From NCBI GenBank assembly GCA_965225705.1, contig OZ245325.1:806001-870000 (forward strand): a stretch of DNA of 64,000 nt, written 5' to 3'. Positions within the stretch are counted from its first letter, which is position 1, and every line of letters begins with the position of its first letter. Source of the stretch: G965225705 sp965225705. GTDB lineage: Bacteria; Pseudomonadota; Alphaproteobacteria; Caulobacterales; Maricaulaceae. This document shows positions 55,533 to 64,000 of this stretch, piece by piece. Both the position numbers and the translations under genes were made by a program. A model generated the notes under the pieces. That model saw nothing but the letters and a program-made list of their open reading frames with translations. It was not told where the DNA came from and ran no database searches.

Positions 55533-56021
55533 ATGGATTTGCGTGACCGTCTTGTTTCTGCGCTGGAGGAGAGCGAATCATCTGGCCTGGAAGACAAAAA
55601 TGATGTGATTCGCCTGTCTACCCTCCGCCTTATTTATAAAGCTATTAAAGATCGTGACTTTACCGCCCGTTCTCAGGACCAGTGTAATGGCTGTGAGGAG
55701 GAAGAACTTCTGGGCATCCTCAAAACCATGGTTCAGCAGAGAAAAGACAGTGCACAACAGTATGAAAAGCAGGGTTTTTTTGATCTTGCTGAACGTGAAC
55801 GTATGGAAAGCAAAATCATTCTTGAATTTCTCCCGAAACTGATGACGGAAGATGAGGTCAGGCGTGCAGCACAGCGTGTTGTTAAGGAACTGGGCGGTGA
55901 AGGTCTTAAAGATGCTGGCCGTACCATTGCTGCTTTAAAAGAACGTTATCGGGGAAAAATGAATTTTACTGAGGCGGCTGCTGTGGTGAAGGATTTGCTG
56001 ATGCATACCCACACCGTATGA
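55533..56021 (+). CDS. GatB/YqeY domain protein
   Basis: The 162-residue protein belongs to the YqeY family, related to the tail domain of GatB, the tRNA-dependent amidotransferase subunit; its own role is unclear. It is helical, with RLSTLRLIYKAIKDRD, RKDSAQQYEKQGFFDLAERE and FLPKLMTEDEVRRA. The family usually lies upstream of dnaG and rpoD, as here. ATG follows GGAGATTCAAT. A 187-bp divergent region separates it from carA. Confidence 0.88.
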   Translation: MDLRDRLVSALEESESSGLEDKNDVIRLSTLRLIYKAIKDRDFTARSQDQCNGCEEEELLGILKTMVQQRKDSAQQYEKQGFFDLAERERMESKIILEFLPKLMTEDEVRRAAQRVVKELGGEGLKDAGRTIAALKERYRGKMNFTEAAAVVKDLLMHTHTV

Positions 56022-56063
56022 TGTATACTACCCTGGAAAGCCCCGAAGGAGGGAAGGCAGGTT

Positions 56064-57845
56064 ATGCGTTTTGGAGAAGATTTCCTTGAAGAGTTAAAAA
56101 GCCGTCTTCGCCCATCTGATGTTATAGGGCGCACGGTAAAACTCAGGCGCCAGGGGCGTGAATATGCTGGCCTTTCCCCCTTTAACAAAGAAAAAACACC
56201 TTCCTTTTTTGTCAATGATGAAAAAGGGTTTTATCATTGTTTTTCTTCAGGAAAACATGGAGATGTCATCGATTTTTTGATGGAGGCGGAGCATCTCAGC
56301 TTTCCTGAAGCTGTTGAACGCCTGACCCGTGAGGCAGGTATGGCTCTCCCGGAACAGGATGTGCAGGACAGGGAATTTCAGAATAAACGTGCCGGGCTTG
56401 AGAATTGTCTTCAGGAGGCCCATGCTTTTTTTAAACTATGTTTGCAGCAGACGCGGGGGGATAAAGCCCGATCTTATCTTGAAGGGCGGGGCTTTCAGGA
56501 GAAAGACTGGCAGGAATTTGGTCTTGGCCTGGCCCCTTCAGGGCGCAAAGAGCTTAAAGATGTTTTGCAGGCAAAAGGCATCACGTCTCACCTGCCTGAA
56601 GAGGCCGGCCTTGTTATCACCCCTGAAGATGGCGGGGAGAGTTATGATCGTTTTCGTAACCGCTTGATATTCCCCATTCATGACAGTCGAGGCCGTCTTG
56701 TTGGTTTTGGGGGACGTGCGCTTGATTCCCGCATGCCTGCAAAATATTTGAACTCGCCTGAGACACCGCTTTTCCACAAGGGAAAAACGCTTTATCGTTA
56801 TGCTGAAGCGCGTAAAGCTCTTTTTTCTTCCCGGTCTTCCCCTTCCTCCTCCGTGATTGTGGTGGAGGGGTATATGGATGCTCTGGCTCTGGCCCGGGCA
56901 GGTTTTTCACAAACGGTAGCGCCTTTGGGGACAGCTCTCACAGAGGATCAGCTTGCTCTCCTGTGGCGCCTGAGTGCAGAGCCTGTTCTTTTTTTTGATG
57001 GGGATGCTGCGGGGCAGCGGGCGGCTCACAGGGTTCTTGAGCGAGCCCTTCCCCATATTCAGGCTGGCAAAAGCCTGCGCTTTGTCCGATCTTCAGACTC
57101 ACGTGATCCGGATGATCTTGTTCGTGAGGAAGGCCCGCAGGCCATTCGCCATGCTCTTGATCATGCACAGCCTTTGTTTGAGGTTCTCTGGTCCCTGGCC
57201 TGGGAGGCAGAGCCTTTAGAGACACCTGAACAAAAAGCAGGGCTTAAAAAGCGTCTTGATCACATGTTGCGTAGCATTCAGGATAAGGACACCCGTGAGC
57301 ATTATCGCCATACGTTGATGGGGCGTTATTATGAGGCTTTCCGCGTCCAAACACGGAGGCGTCCCGCAGGCTCTCCACCTTATGGGGCGTCTGTAAGTCA
57401 GGCACTTAAGGCACAGAAAACGCAGTCTGAACCTCCTATACCTGTCAAACATCTCTTAGGGGCTGTCCTGCTCTATCCGGATCTTATGCATGGTGTAGAG
57501 GAAGATCTGGCCGCTCTTGAGCTGAAATGGCCCTTATGGGATCAGTTTCGCCATAGGCTTTTAGAAGCCTGGGTTAGATTTGAAAGTCTGGATAAAGACC
57601 TTTTAAATACTTATATGGAAGAAAAGGGTATGAAATCTGTTGTGGCGTATCTGGAAGGTATCAGGACTTTCACGCACGCAGAAATAGGGGAAGAGCATAC
57701 CTCTTTAGAAACACGTCTGAAAGCATGGCGTCATCTGATGGATAAAGTTCTGGCTGATCAGGAAGGTTCTGATCAACAAAGTCGTTTTGAAGAAGAGATT
57801 GAACGGGGAGATGCGCAAGCTTTGCATCGTATGATGCAGTCTTAG
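56064..57845 (+). CDS. dnaG: DNA primase with degenerate zinc-binding site
   Basis: DnaG makes RNA primers at the replication fork. The 593-residue protein has the N-terminal zinc-ribbon fold, the Toprim polymerase domain (VIVVEGYMDALALARAG near residue 264-280, FFDGDAAGQRAAHR) and a C-terminal helicase-binding domain. In the N-domain the usual Cys-x2-His and Cys-x2-Cys ligands read Ser38-Pro-Phe-Asn41 and Cys59-Phe-Ser-Ser62, so three of four ligands are replaced. The fold sequence around them is otherwise conserved. It lies between the YqeY gene and rpoD. Confidence 0.95.
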   Translation: MRFGEDFLEELKSRLRPSDVIGRTVKLRRQGREYAGLSPFNKEKTPSFFVNDEKGFYHCFSSGKHGDVIDFLMEAEHLSFPEAVERLTREAGMALPEQDVQDREFQNKRAGLENCLQEAHAFFKLCLQQTRGDKARSYLEGRGFQEKDWQEFGLGLAPSGRKELKDVLQAKGITSHLPEEAGLVITPEDGGESYDRFRNRLIFPIHDSRGRLVGFGGRALDSRMPAKYLNSPETPLFHKGKTLYRYAEARKALFSSRSSPSSSVIVVEGYMDALALARAGFSQTVAPLGTALTEDQLALLWRLSAEPVLFFDGDAAGQRAAHRVLERALPHIQAGKSLRFVRSSDSRDPDDLVREEGPQAIRHALDHAQPLFEVLWSLAWEAEPLETPEQKAGLKKRLDHMLRSIQDKDTREHYRHTLMGRYYEAFRVQTRRRPAGSPPYGASVSQALKAQKTQSEPPIPVKHLLGAVLLYPDLMHGVEEDLAALELKWPLWDQFRHRLLEAWVRFESLDKDLLNTYMEEKGMKSVVAYLEGIRTFTHAEIGEEHTSLETRLKAWRHLMDKVLADQEGSDQQSRFEEEIERGDAQALHRMMQS

Positions 57846-57858
57846 GCATGTTGGTGCC

Positions 57859-57936
57859 TCACAATATTCACATTATAGAAAAAACAGGCTATTTTTATGT
57901 CTTGTTGAGCATGGCCATGCATCACAATATTGACAT
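57859..57936 (+). repeat. Pair of direct repeats upstream of rpoD
   Basis: TCACAATATTCACAT (57859-57873) and TCACAATATTGACAT (57922-57936) match at 14 of 15 bases and are 63 bp apart, start to start. Both are followed after a short gap by ATAGAAAAA. They occupy much of the 118-bp dnaG-rpoD gap and may be duplicated promoter or regulator-binding elements. Confidence 0.7.
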
Positions 57937-57963
57937 ATGGGCAAATAGAAAAAGGCGGTCATA

Positions 57964-59985
57964 ATGCGTAAAAAAAGTGAAAATTCTTTGTTGGATATGT
58001 CTAAAAGGGCAGTTAAAACCATGATCGAGACAGCTAAAACCCGTGGTTATCTCACCTATGAAGACTTGAATGCCCTTCTTCCTGAGAAGGAGCTTTCTCC
58101 TGAGAAAATAGAAGAAGTTCTTGGGCACTTGTCTACGCTTGGTGTGCGCGTTGTTGAAGAGGCAGAGGTTAAAGCTAATGACCCGGATCAGAAGACCTCT
58201 TCTCAACAGGAGGAGACGGAAGGATCAGAAGATACGTCCAGACAGGAGCTTATGCAGGCGCATTCTGCAAAACTTGCTGTCAGTTCTGCACGTGAAGACT
58301 ATGACCGTACAACAGACCCCATTCGGATGTATTTACGTGAAATGAGTTCTGTTGAACTTTTGTCCCGCGAAGGTGAAATTGCCATTGCCAAGCGTATTGA
58401 GGCAGGCCGTGAAGCGATGATCCGGGGGTTATGCGAAAGTGCGCTGACGTTTGAAGCTATTATGGTCTGGCGCGATGAATTGCGTGATGAACAAATTCTC
58501 CTTCGGGAGATCATTGATCTGGATACAACCTATGGGCAAAACCATGCCAGCGAAAAGGAGGAAGAGCAGGACAATGATTATGATGCTCTCAAAGAAACAG
58601 ATCAGGATGGCTTTGAAGCAAATACCATGGAATCAGACAATGAAGGAGATACTTCAGAGACAGATTCAGATGCCGATGGGGATGGTGAAGACAGTAAGGG
58701 AGAAGAAGAAGGTCCCAATCTTTCTGTAACAGCGATGGAGGCTGAGCTTCGTGAAAAAGTCATGGAACAGCTTGATGCCATAGCCTCTGACTTTAAGAGT
58801 TTTCGTACACTTCAAAATGACCTGATCACCAGACGTCTTGAAGGCAAAAAATTTGAGAAAAAGCAACAAAAACAGCATGCAGATCTTCAGACACGTATTA
58901 TCGAAAACCTTAAATCTCTTCATTTGAATAATACACGTATAGAAGCCCTTCTTGGTCAGCTTTATGCCATCAACAAAACGCTTATGCGTCTGGAAGGTAA
59001 ATTAATGCGCCTGGCCGATAAGAATGGTGTCTCGCGTGAATCCTTTTTACAGGAATATTTTGGTCGGGAAATGGACCCTGACTGGTGTAAGAAAATGGAA
59101 AATGCCTCAGCACAATGGGGGAAATTTATCAAAGCTGAGCGAAAAGGCATCCAAAAAATCAGAGATGAGATTTTTAGCTTAAGTCAGGAAACAGGACTGT
59201 CTATTGATGAGTTTCGTCGCATTGTACAAACTGTTCAGAAAGGGGAGCGCGAAGCCCGTATTGCAAAGACGGAGATGGTGGAGGCGAATCTTCGTCTTGT
59301 GATTTCCATTGCCAAGAAATATACAAATCGTGGCCTGCAGTTCTTAGACCTTGTCCAGGAAGGAAATATTGGTCTTATGAAGGCTGTGGATAAATTTGAA
59401 TATCGCCGGGGGTATAAGTTTTCAACCTATGCGACATGGTGGATACGTCAGGCGATTACACGCTCCATTGCAGATCAGGCACGCACCATTCGTATTCCTG
59501 TCCATATGATTGAGACCATCAATAAAATTGTGCGGACACAAAGACAGATTCTTCATGAAATTGGACGTGAAGCAACACCGGAAGAACTTGCAGCAAGGCT
59601 TAGCATGCCTTTGGAAAAGGTGCGCAAAGTTATGAAAATTGCCAAAGAGCCTATCAGCTTAGAGACTCCTATTGGTGATGAAGATGATAGCCAGCTTGGG
59701 GATTTTATTGAGGATAAAAATGTTGTTTCCCCGATTGATTCTGCTGTTCACTCTAATTTGCGTGAGACCACCACACGCGTTCTGGCTTCTTTGACGCCGC
59801 GGGAAGAACGTGTTTTGCGTATGCGCTTTGGCATTGGGATGAATACCGATCACACGCTTGAAGAAGTGGGACAGCAATTCTCTGTGACGCGTGAGCGGAT
59901 CAGACAGATTGAAGCGAAGGCTTTGAGGAAACTGAAACACCCAAGTCGTTCCCGTAAATTACGTTCTTTCCTTGAGACAGGCTAG
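57964..59985 (+). CDS. rpoD: RNA polymerase primary sigma factor RpoD
   Basis: RpoD directs RNA polymerase to housekeeping promoters. The 673-residue protein shows region 1.1 near the N-terminus, region 1.2 (PIRMYLREMSSVELLSREGE), an acidic non-conserved insertion near residues 195-250, region 2 (EANLRLVISIAKKYTNRGLQ, about residue 439, then FLDLVQEGNIGLMKAVDKFE and YATWWIRQAITRSI), region 3 and region 4 with the helix-turn-helix LEEVGQQFSVTRERIRQIEA. Full length and intact. Confidence 0.97.
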   Translation: MRKKSENSLLDMSKRAVKTMIETAKTRGYLTYEDLNALLPEKELSPEKIEEVLGHLSTLGVRVVEEAEVKANDPDQKTSSQQEETEGSEDTSRQELMQAHSAKLAVSSAREDYDRTTDPIRMYLREMSSVELLSREGEIAIAKRIEAGREAMIRGLCESALTFEAIMVWRDELRDEQILLREIIDLDTTYGQNHASEKEEEQDNDYDALKETDQDGFEANTMESDNEGDTSETDSDADGDGEDSKGEEEGPNLSVTAMEAELREKVMEQLDAIASDFKSFRTLQNDLITRRLEGKKFEKKQQKQHADLQTRIIENLKSLHLNNTRIEALLGQLYAINKTLMRLEGKLMRLADKNGVSRESFLQEYFGREMDPDWCKKMENASAQWGKFIKAERKGIQKIRDEIFSLSQETGLSIDEFRRIVQTVQKGEREARIAKTEMVEANLRLVISIAKKYTNRGLQFLDLVQEGNIGLMKAVDKFEYRRGYKFSTYATWWIRQAITRSIADQARTIRIPVHMIETINKIVRTQRQILHEIGREATPEELAARLSMPLEKVRKVMKIAKEPISLETPIGDEDDSQLGDFIEDKNVVSPIDSAVHSNLRETTTRVLASLTPREERVLRMRFGIGMNTDHTLEEVGQQFSVTRERIRQIEAKALRKLKHPSRSRKLRSFLETG

Positions 59986-60052
59986 AGATAAGAGATCTTA
60001 TGGTCTATAATCCTTATGTTTGACATCAGAAAGAAAAATTGAGGCATATCTT

Positions 60053-60424
60053 ATGCAATTAACCATGATGAAGGCAAAGCTTCACCGCGCCTGTGTGACC
60101 CAGTGCGATTTGAACTATGAGGGGTCCATTTCTATTGACAGGGATTTGATTGAAGCAGCCGGTTTTTATCCTTATGAACAGGTTGATGTTTTGAATATTA
60201 ATTCTGGTGATCGTTTCACAACCTATGTTTTGCCCGCACCACGGGGATCGGGGATGATAGGCATTAATGGTGCGGCGGCCCGCCTGGCACAAAAGGGCGA
60301 TCGCGTTATCATTTTGTCTTATGTGATGATGGACAAACACATGGCTGCACGCCATGAACCTGTTGTTGTTCTCCTTAATGAGAACAATGAAAGGGTTGAG
60401 GACAGTTCTGTTCAGCATATTTAA
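60053..60424 (+). CDS. panD: Aspartate 1-decarboxylase precursor
   Basis: PanD makes beta-alanine from aspartate for pantothenate and coenzyme A, using a pyruvoyl group formed by self-cleavage. With the start at 60053 (GAGG eight bases upstream) the protein has 123 residues and the cleavage site Gly24-Ser25 in NYEGSISID falls at the family position, which supports this start over the TTG at 60020. Lys9, Tyr58-region RFTTYV and NGAAA are conserved. It lies between rpoD and purA. Confidence 0.93.
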   Translation: MQLTMMKAKLHRACVTQCDLNYEGSISIDRDLIEAAGFYPYEQVDVLNINSGDRFTTYVLPAPRGSGMIGINGAAARLAQKGDRVIILSYVMMDKHMAARHEPVVVLLNENNERVEDSSVQHI

Positions 60425-60528
60425 CGCGTTTTTTTATCATATTCTGAGTCTGGGAAGATCTCATCTTTGTCCTCTTGTTTCGAGGGTCCTACAGCATTCG
60501 TTTCTGGTACAATACAAGGGGAATTTTT

Positions 60529-61842
60529 ATGGCACATGTCGTGGTTGTCGGGGCCCAGTGGGGTGATGAGGGTAAGGGTAAAATTGTTGACTGGCTTGCC
60601 TCACATACGGACTGGGTCGTGCGTTTTCAGGGGGGACATAATGCGGGCCATACCCTTGTGATTGATGGGGCGACATATAAACTGAGCCTTTTACCTTCTG
60701 GTGTTGTGAGAGGAAAACCCTCTGTCATAGGCAATGGGGTTGTTTTAGACCCCTGGGCTTTCCTTGAAGAAATAGAACGTTTGCGTGCTCAGGGTGTGGA
60801 GATAACTCCCAAAAACCTCAGTCTGGCAGAAACCTGCCCCCTCATCCTCCCACTTCACAGGGAGTTAGATGCTCTGCGTGAAAATCGTGATGATGGTATG
60901 GCCATTGGGACGACACGTCGTGGGATTGGCCCGGCATATGAAGATAAAACAGCCAGGCGCGCCATACGCCTTTGTGATTTGGCAGATGATGCAGCTCTTA
61001 CAGCACAGATTGATAATCTGCTTCATCATCATAATGCCCTGCGCCGTGGTTTTGATCTGGAAGAAATTAAGGCCAGTTCACTTATTGAATCTCTAAAAGA
61101 GATTGCACCAAAACTCCTGCCCTTTATGAAACCGACCTGGCGTGTGTTGGAAACTGCTGTCAAAGAAGGGGATCATATTCTTTTTGAGGGGGCTCAGGGG
61201 GCTCTTTTGGATGTTGACCATGGAACTTACCCCTTTGTGACTTCATCTCACACCATAGCAGGACAGGCTTCAGCAGGTGCCGGCATAGGGCCAGGTCATC
61301 TTGACTATATTCTGGGGCTTGTTAAAGCGTATACAACCCGTGTGGGGGAAGGTCCTTTTCCAACAGAATTGCTGGATGAGACAGGACAAAGGCTTGGGGA
61401 ACGCGGTGCAGAATTTGGTACGGTGACAGGGCGCTCACGCCGGTGTGGGTGGTTTGATGCTGTGGCTGTACGCCAGATGGCTGTTGTTGGGGGGCTGGAT
61501 GGTGTCGCTTTAACAAAGCTTGATGTCCTGGATGGATTTGAAACATTGAAAATTTGCACAGGCTATAAGCTTGACGGGCAGATCCTTGATTACCTTCCGG
61601 CGGGGCATCTTGCACAAAGCTCTGTTGAGCCTGTTTACGAAAGCCTGCCGGGCTGGAAAGAGTCGACACATGGGATACGTTCCTGGGAACACCTGCCCCG
61701 GGCTGCCAAAGATTATGTCCATCGCCTTCAGGATCTTATTGGTGTGCCTGTGGCCTTAATTTCCACAAGTCCTGAACGTGAAGATGTTATTCTGGCCCAT
61801 GATCCGTTTGAAGGACGCCATGCTTCTCTGAAACGGTTTTAA
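60529..61842 (+). CDS. purA: Adenylosuccinate synthetase
   Basis: PurA joins IMP and aspartate with GTP to form adenylosuccinate in AMP synthesis. The 437-residue protein starts MAHVVVVGAQWGDEGKGK at 60529, behind AAGGGG. Catalytic Asp13 and His41 (GGHNAGHT) are in place, as are GTTRRGIGPAYEDK, the TVTGRSRRCGWFDAVA region and STSPERED near the C-terminus. The frame extends 54 bases upstream, but this part lacks family similarity. Confidence 0.97.
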   Translation: MAHVVVVGAQWGDEGKGKIVDWLASHTDWVVRFQGGHNAGHTLVIDGATYKLSLLPSGVVRGKPSVIGNGVVLDPWAFLEEIERLRAQGVEITPKNLSLAETCPLILPLHRELDALRENRDDGMAIGTTRRGIGPAYEDKTARRAIRLCDLADDAALTAQIDNLLHHHNALRRGFDLEEIKASSLIESLKEIAPKLLPFMKPTWRVLETAVKEGDHILFEGAQGALLDVDHGTYPFVTSSHTIAGQASAGAGIGPGHLDYILGLVKAYTTRVGEGPFPTELLDETGQRLGERGAEFGTVTGRSRRCGWFDAVAVRQMAVVGGLDGVALTKLDVLDGFETLKICTGYKLDGQILDYLPAGHLAQSSVEPVYESLPGWKESTHGIRSWEHLPRAAKDYVHRLQDLIGVPVALISTSPEREDVILAHDPFEGRHASLKRF

Positions 61843-62044
61843 AGGCGCTAGAGGGCTCTGTTTCTGAAAGGGAGGGAGACAGAGAAACTTCTTAAAGAAC
61901 AGGGAGATCCCGTATGCTTTCAGACATTCCTTCTCCCCTGCTGTTCGTTATAGATCCTGAAAGCCTGAAGCATAGAATAAACTATAGAAGTTTTTACCCC
62001 TCTTTTCTTGTGGAAAAGAAAAAAATATTTTAGAGATGACGTGA
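61843..62044 (+). other. Intergenic region between purA and the cobalamin riboswitch
   Basis: Several short inverted repeats occur here, for example CTCTGT/ACAGAG near 61857-61885 and GCTTTCAG (61916-61923) with CTGAAAGC (61957-61964), none followed by a T run. The btuB promoter should lie in the AT-rich part near 62000; TTGTGG at 62008-62013 is a possible -35 but its -10 partner is weak. Confidence 0.35.
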
Positions 62045-62290
62045 TCGGTGCTTGCAAAAGCTTAAAAGGGAACGCGGTGCAGGAAATATGTTTTTCCCAG
62101 TCCGCGGCTGTCCCCGCAGCTGTAATCGGTAAGTCCGGCGCTGTGTTTCGGGATTTTTTAACCCGGAACCATATTGTGTGAGGGTGTAATATATCCTCAT
62201 AACACCACTGAAGATAAGGCTGTTCAGGCCCATCTTTGGGAAGGTGCGCGCGCCGGATGATGACCCGTAAGCCAGAAGACCTGCCGGTTG
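62045..62290 (+). promoter_or_regulatory. Cobalamin (B12) riboswitch
   Basis: The conserved elements occur in order: GGTGC near 62047, AAAAGGGAACGCGGTGCAGG near 62065, the B12 box-like CTGTCCCCGCAGCTGTAA near 62108, ACACCACTGAAGAT near 62203, GGGAAGG near 62238 and GATGACCCGTAAGCCAGAAG near 62259, ending with ACCTGCCGG. The element precedes a BtuB-like receptor gene. CCTGCCGG at 62280-62287 can instead pair with CCGGCAGG at 62389-62396, a possible switch of the expression platform. High cobalamin is expected to lower receptor synthesis. Confidence 0.93.
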
Positions 62291-62472
62291 ACGTCGTCTC
62301 GTTTTTGGGTCGGGAACTGCCCCAAAACGCGGAATTTTAGGGAACCCCTGGATCAAAAACTTTTGATCTTCGGGACTTCTTACCCCTTCCGGCAGGACGG
62401 CACATATGTGCAAAGGGCCGTCATAATGCTGTGCATGGTGTATATCTGCGGCCCCATAATAAGGGTCCGTCC
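62291..62472 (+). promoter_or_regulatory. Expression platform of the cobalamin riboswitch
   Basis: This stretch holds a GATCAAAA/TTTTGATC hairpin (62351-62368), the CCGGCAGG segment complementary to the riboswitch end, and GGCCCC with GGGTCC flanking the AAGGG ribosome binding site at about 62461. No hairpin is followed by a long T run, so control of translation is more likely than intrinsic termination. Confidence 0.45.
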
Positions 62473-64000
62473 ATGATAAAAAAATATTCTGATACGATAA
62501 AAGCCTTCAGTTTTTTTCTGTGCGGCCTTTTACCTTTCAGTATGCAGGCTCATTCTCAGCAGATCCCGGACACACAGAAAAGGGAAAAAACATCCCCCTT
62601 TGATCAAATTGTGGTGCTGGGCGCCCGCACACCTTTAAGGCGTGCTGATACGACAACGGCGCTGAGTATTTTAGAGGCTGAAGATCTGAGACAGCAGGGC
62701 GCTGTTTTTCTAAGTGAGGCCTTACGTAGTGTTCCAGGGGCTGCTGTCAGCACGTCTGGCCCTTTTGGCAGTTTAACACAGATACGTCTGCGTGGGGCGG
62801 AGGCTAATCACGTTCTTGTTATGGTGGATGGGGTTGAGGCTTCAGATCCTTTAACGGGAGAGTTTCCTTTCTCAGACATGCTGAGCGCTGGTGTGAGGCG
62901 TGTGGAGATAGCCCGTGGGGAGCAATCTGCTCTTTGGGGAGCGGGCGCCATAGGGGGGGTGATTAATATTCAAACCTTTTCTCCTCAGGATGATCCTTTT
63001 TTTGCAGCCTTTGGCGAAATGGGGTCGTTAAAAACACGTCGTTTTGGGTTTTCCGGTCTGGCCCCTTTGGGGGCTGCGAGGTTTGGGGCCTCTGTTTTTT
63101 CTCTCAAAAGTGATGGCTTTGATGTGTCAGGTCAAAAGGCTGAACCCGAAGCGTATGAGAATACAACGACCAGCCTGCATGCTTTTCTCCCCCTGGGAGA
63201 TTCCTGGTCTTTAAAAGCCTGGACACGGGTGCGTGAAGGGCAGGCAGGCTATGATGTAGATAAAGATTTTGACGGGCGCCTTGACAATGTCCCCCATGTG
63301 CGTTTCTCACAGCGTTTTTTATCAGCTGTTTCTCTTGAGGGGAAATCTGGCCGTTTTGAGCATGGCTTTACAGCCTATCTCCTCAATGACAAAGCGTCCA
63401 CAGATGGGGGAGATTTTAGTCAAAATAAAGGTCAGCGTATAACAGCACGTTATGTAGGAAGTTTTAAGACAGGGGAGGGAAGTTCCCCCCATCACCGGCT
63501 TACCTGGCTTTTGGAAGCAGAAGAGACTTCCTATAAGCATGATGCAGGCCCCCGGACACGCCAAAACCGCCGCACCACCCGTTTTGCCTATGCTCTGGAT
63601 TATAGGCTTGACTGGAACGCTGCCAGCTTTGCCCTGTCTGCACGCAAGGATCATAATCCGGATTTTAAAGATGCCCTGACCTGGCGCCTTGGCGCTGCCT
63701 GGCGGTTTGAAAGTTTTGGTGGAAAATTACGCGCCAGTTTTGGAGAAGCAGTGAAGAATCCGGGCTTTTATGAACGTTATGGCTATTTTCCTGATCTTTT
63801 TAAGGGGAACCCAAGCCTTAAGCCTGAACGATCACAGGGCTTTGATGTCGGCTTTGAACAAACTTTTTTAGAGGAGACGGTTTTCTGGTCCATCACCGGT
63901 TTTTCTTCACGTTTGCGCGATGAAATTTATACGGATTTTGCCGCTAAACCCACCACAGCACGCAACCGGCGCTTTAAGAGCACACGCCAGGGGGTAGAGA
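62473..64000 (+). CDS. btuB: BtuB-like TonB-dependent receptor, truncated by window end
   Basis: This outer-membrane receptor probably imports vitamin B12 or a related corrinoid with energy from TonB. About 509 residues are visible and the frame is open at the edge. An N-terminal signal peptide (about residues 1-28) is followed by a TonB-box-like DQIVVLGAR, the plug domain (LSEALRSVPGAAVSTSG, RLRGAEANHVLVMVDGVE, RGEQSALWGAGAIGGVINI) and the start of the beta barrel, including GEAVKNPGFYERYGYFP and GNPSLKPERSQGFDVGFEQ. ATG follows AAGGG. The cobalamin riboswitch upstream is the main reason for the substrate assignment. Confidence 0.9.
   Translation, partial: MIKKYSDTIKAFSFFLCGLLPFSMQAHSQQIPDTQKREKTSPFDQIVVLGARTPLRRADTTTALSILEAEDLRQQGAVFLSEALRSVPGAAVSTSGPFGSLTQIRLRGAEANHVLVMVDGVEASDPLTGEFPFSDMLSAGVRRVEIARGEQSALWGAGAIGGVINIQTFSPQDDPFFAAFGEMGSLKTRRFGFSGLAPLGAARFGASVFSLKSDGFDVSGQKAEPEAYENTTTSLHAFLPLGDSWSLKAWTRVREGQAGYDVDKDFDGRLDNVPHVRFSQRFLSAVSLEGKSGRFEHGFTAYLLNDKASTDGGDFSQNKGQRITARYVGSFKTGEGSSPHHRLTWLLEAEETSYKHDAGPRTRQNRRTTRFAYALDYRLDWNAASFALSARKDHNPDFKDALTWRLGAAWRFESFGGKLRASFGEAVKNPGFYERYGYFPDLFKGNPSLKPERSQGFDVGFEQTFLEETVFWSITGFSSRLRDEIYTDFAAKPTTARNRRFKSTRQGVE

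Noticed and set aside
62030..62413. A 127-codon minus-strand frame across the cobalamin riboswitch
   Set aside because: It lies entirely over a conserved structured RNA on the other strand and has no coding features.

Overview
The window looks like a chromosomal housekeeping region of an alphaproteobacterium, most likely a member of the Acetobacteraceae (acetic acid bacteria) with a GC content somewhat below 50 % by eye. This is inferred from the uninterrupted secE-nusG-rplKAJL-rpoBC-rpsLG-fusA-tuf-S10-spc-alpha gene order, the carA-yqeY-dnaG-rpoD order, a CBP3-type cytochrome bc1 chaperone gene, a plant/proteobacterial-type GshA, and EF-Tu, RpoB and RpoC sequences of alphaproteobacterial character. 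No named species can be supported from the sequence alone.

Layout. Positions 1-7192 hold tRNA-Ala(CGC), an exported S9 oligopeptidase (ptrB-like), a lipoprotein of unknown function, gshA, a DUF937 protein and a SPOUT rRNA methyltransferase. Positions 7303-8847 hold tRNA-Tyr, tRNA-Gly, the first tuf gene and its terminator. Positions 8848-9867 interrupt the usual tuf-trpT-secE order with a small cassette: strong promoter, tandem 12-bp repeats, a precursor peptide with a microcin-like double-glycine leader, an intergenic hairpin, a two-helix membrane protein (candidate immunity protein) and a terminator. This is the most novel element of the window. From 9868 to 40863 one long block carries tRNA-Trp, secE, nusG, the beta operon, rpoB/rpoC, the str operon with a second tuf gene identical in DNA, S10, spc (with secY and adk) and alpha operons, closed by a terminator after rplQ.

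The remainder (41042-64000) is an ordinary mosaic: crcB, an RluA pseudouridine synthase, an MFS transporter, a creatininase-family enzyme, a SugE/Gdx small multidrug resistance gene broken by an in-frame TAA, plsX-fabH, the cytochrome bc1 chaperone, bamE, gshB, recR, gyrB, an exported hypothetical protein, an SCP2-domain protein, carA, yqeY, dnaG, rpoD, panD, purA, and at the right edge a cobalamin riboswitch controlling a BtuB-like TonB-dependent receptor that runs off the window.

Functionally the window encodes much of the translation and transcription machinery, both glutathione synthesis steps (gshA, gshB), two fatty acid and phospholipid initiation enzymes, and replication/repair enzymes (GyrB, DnaG, RecR). 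Several annotated starts were moved downstream of the longest open frame using ribosome binding sites and family N-termini (gshA, rlmB, nusG, rpoB, rpsL, rplC, rplE, rplF, rpsE, rpmD, rpsM, rpoA, gshB, panD, purA).
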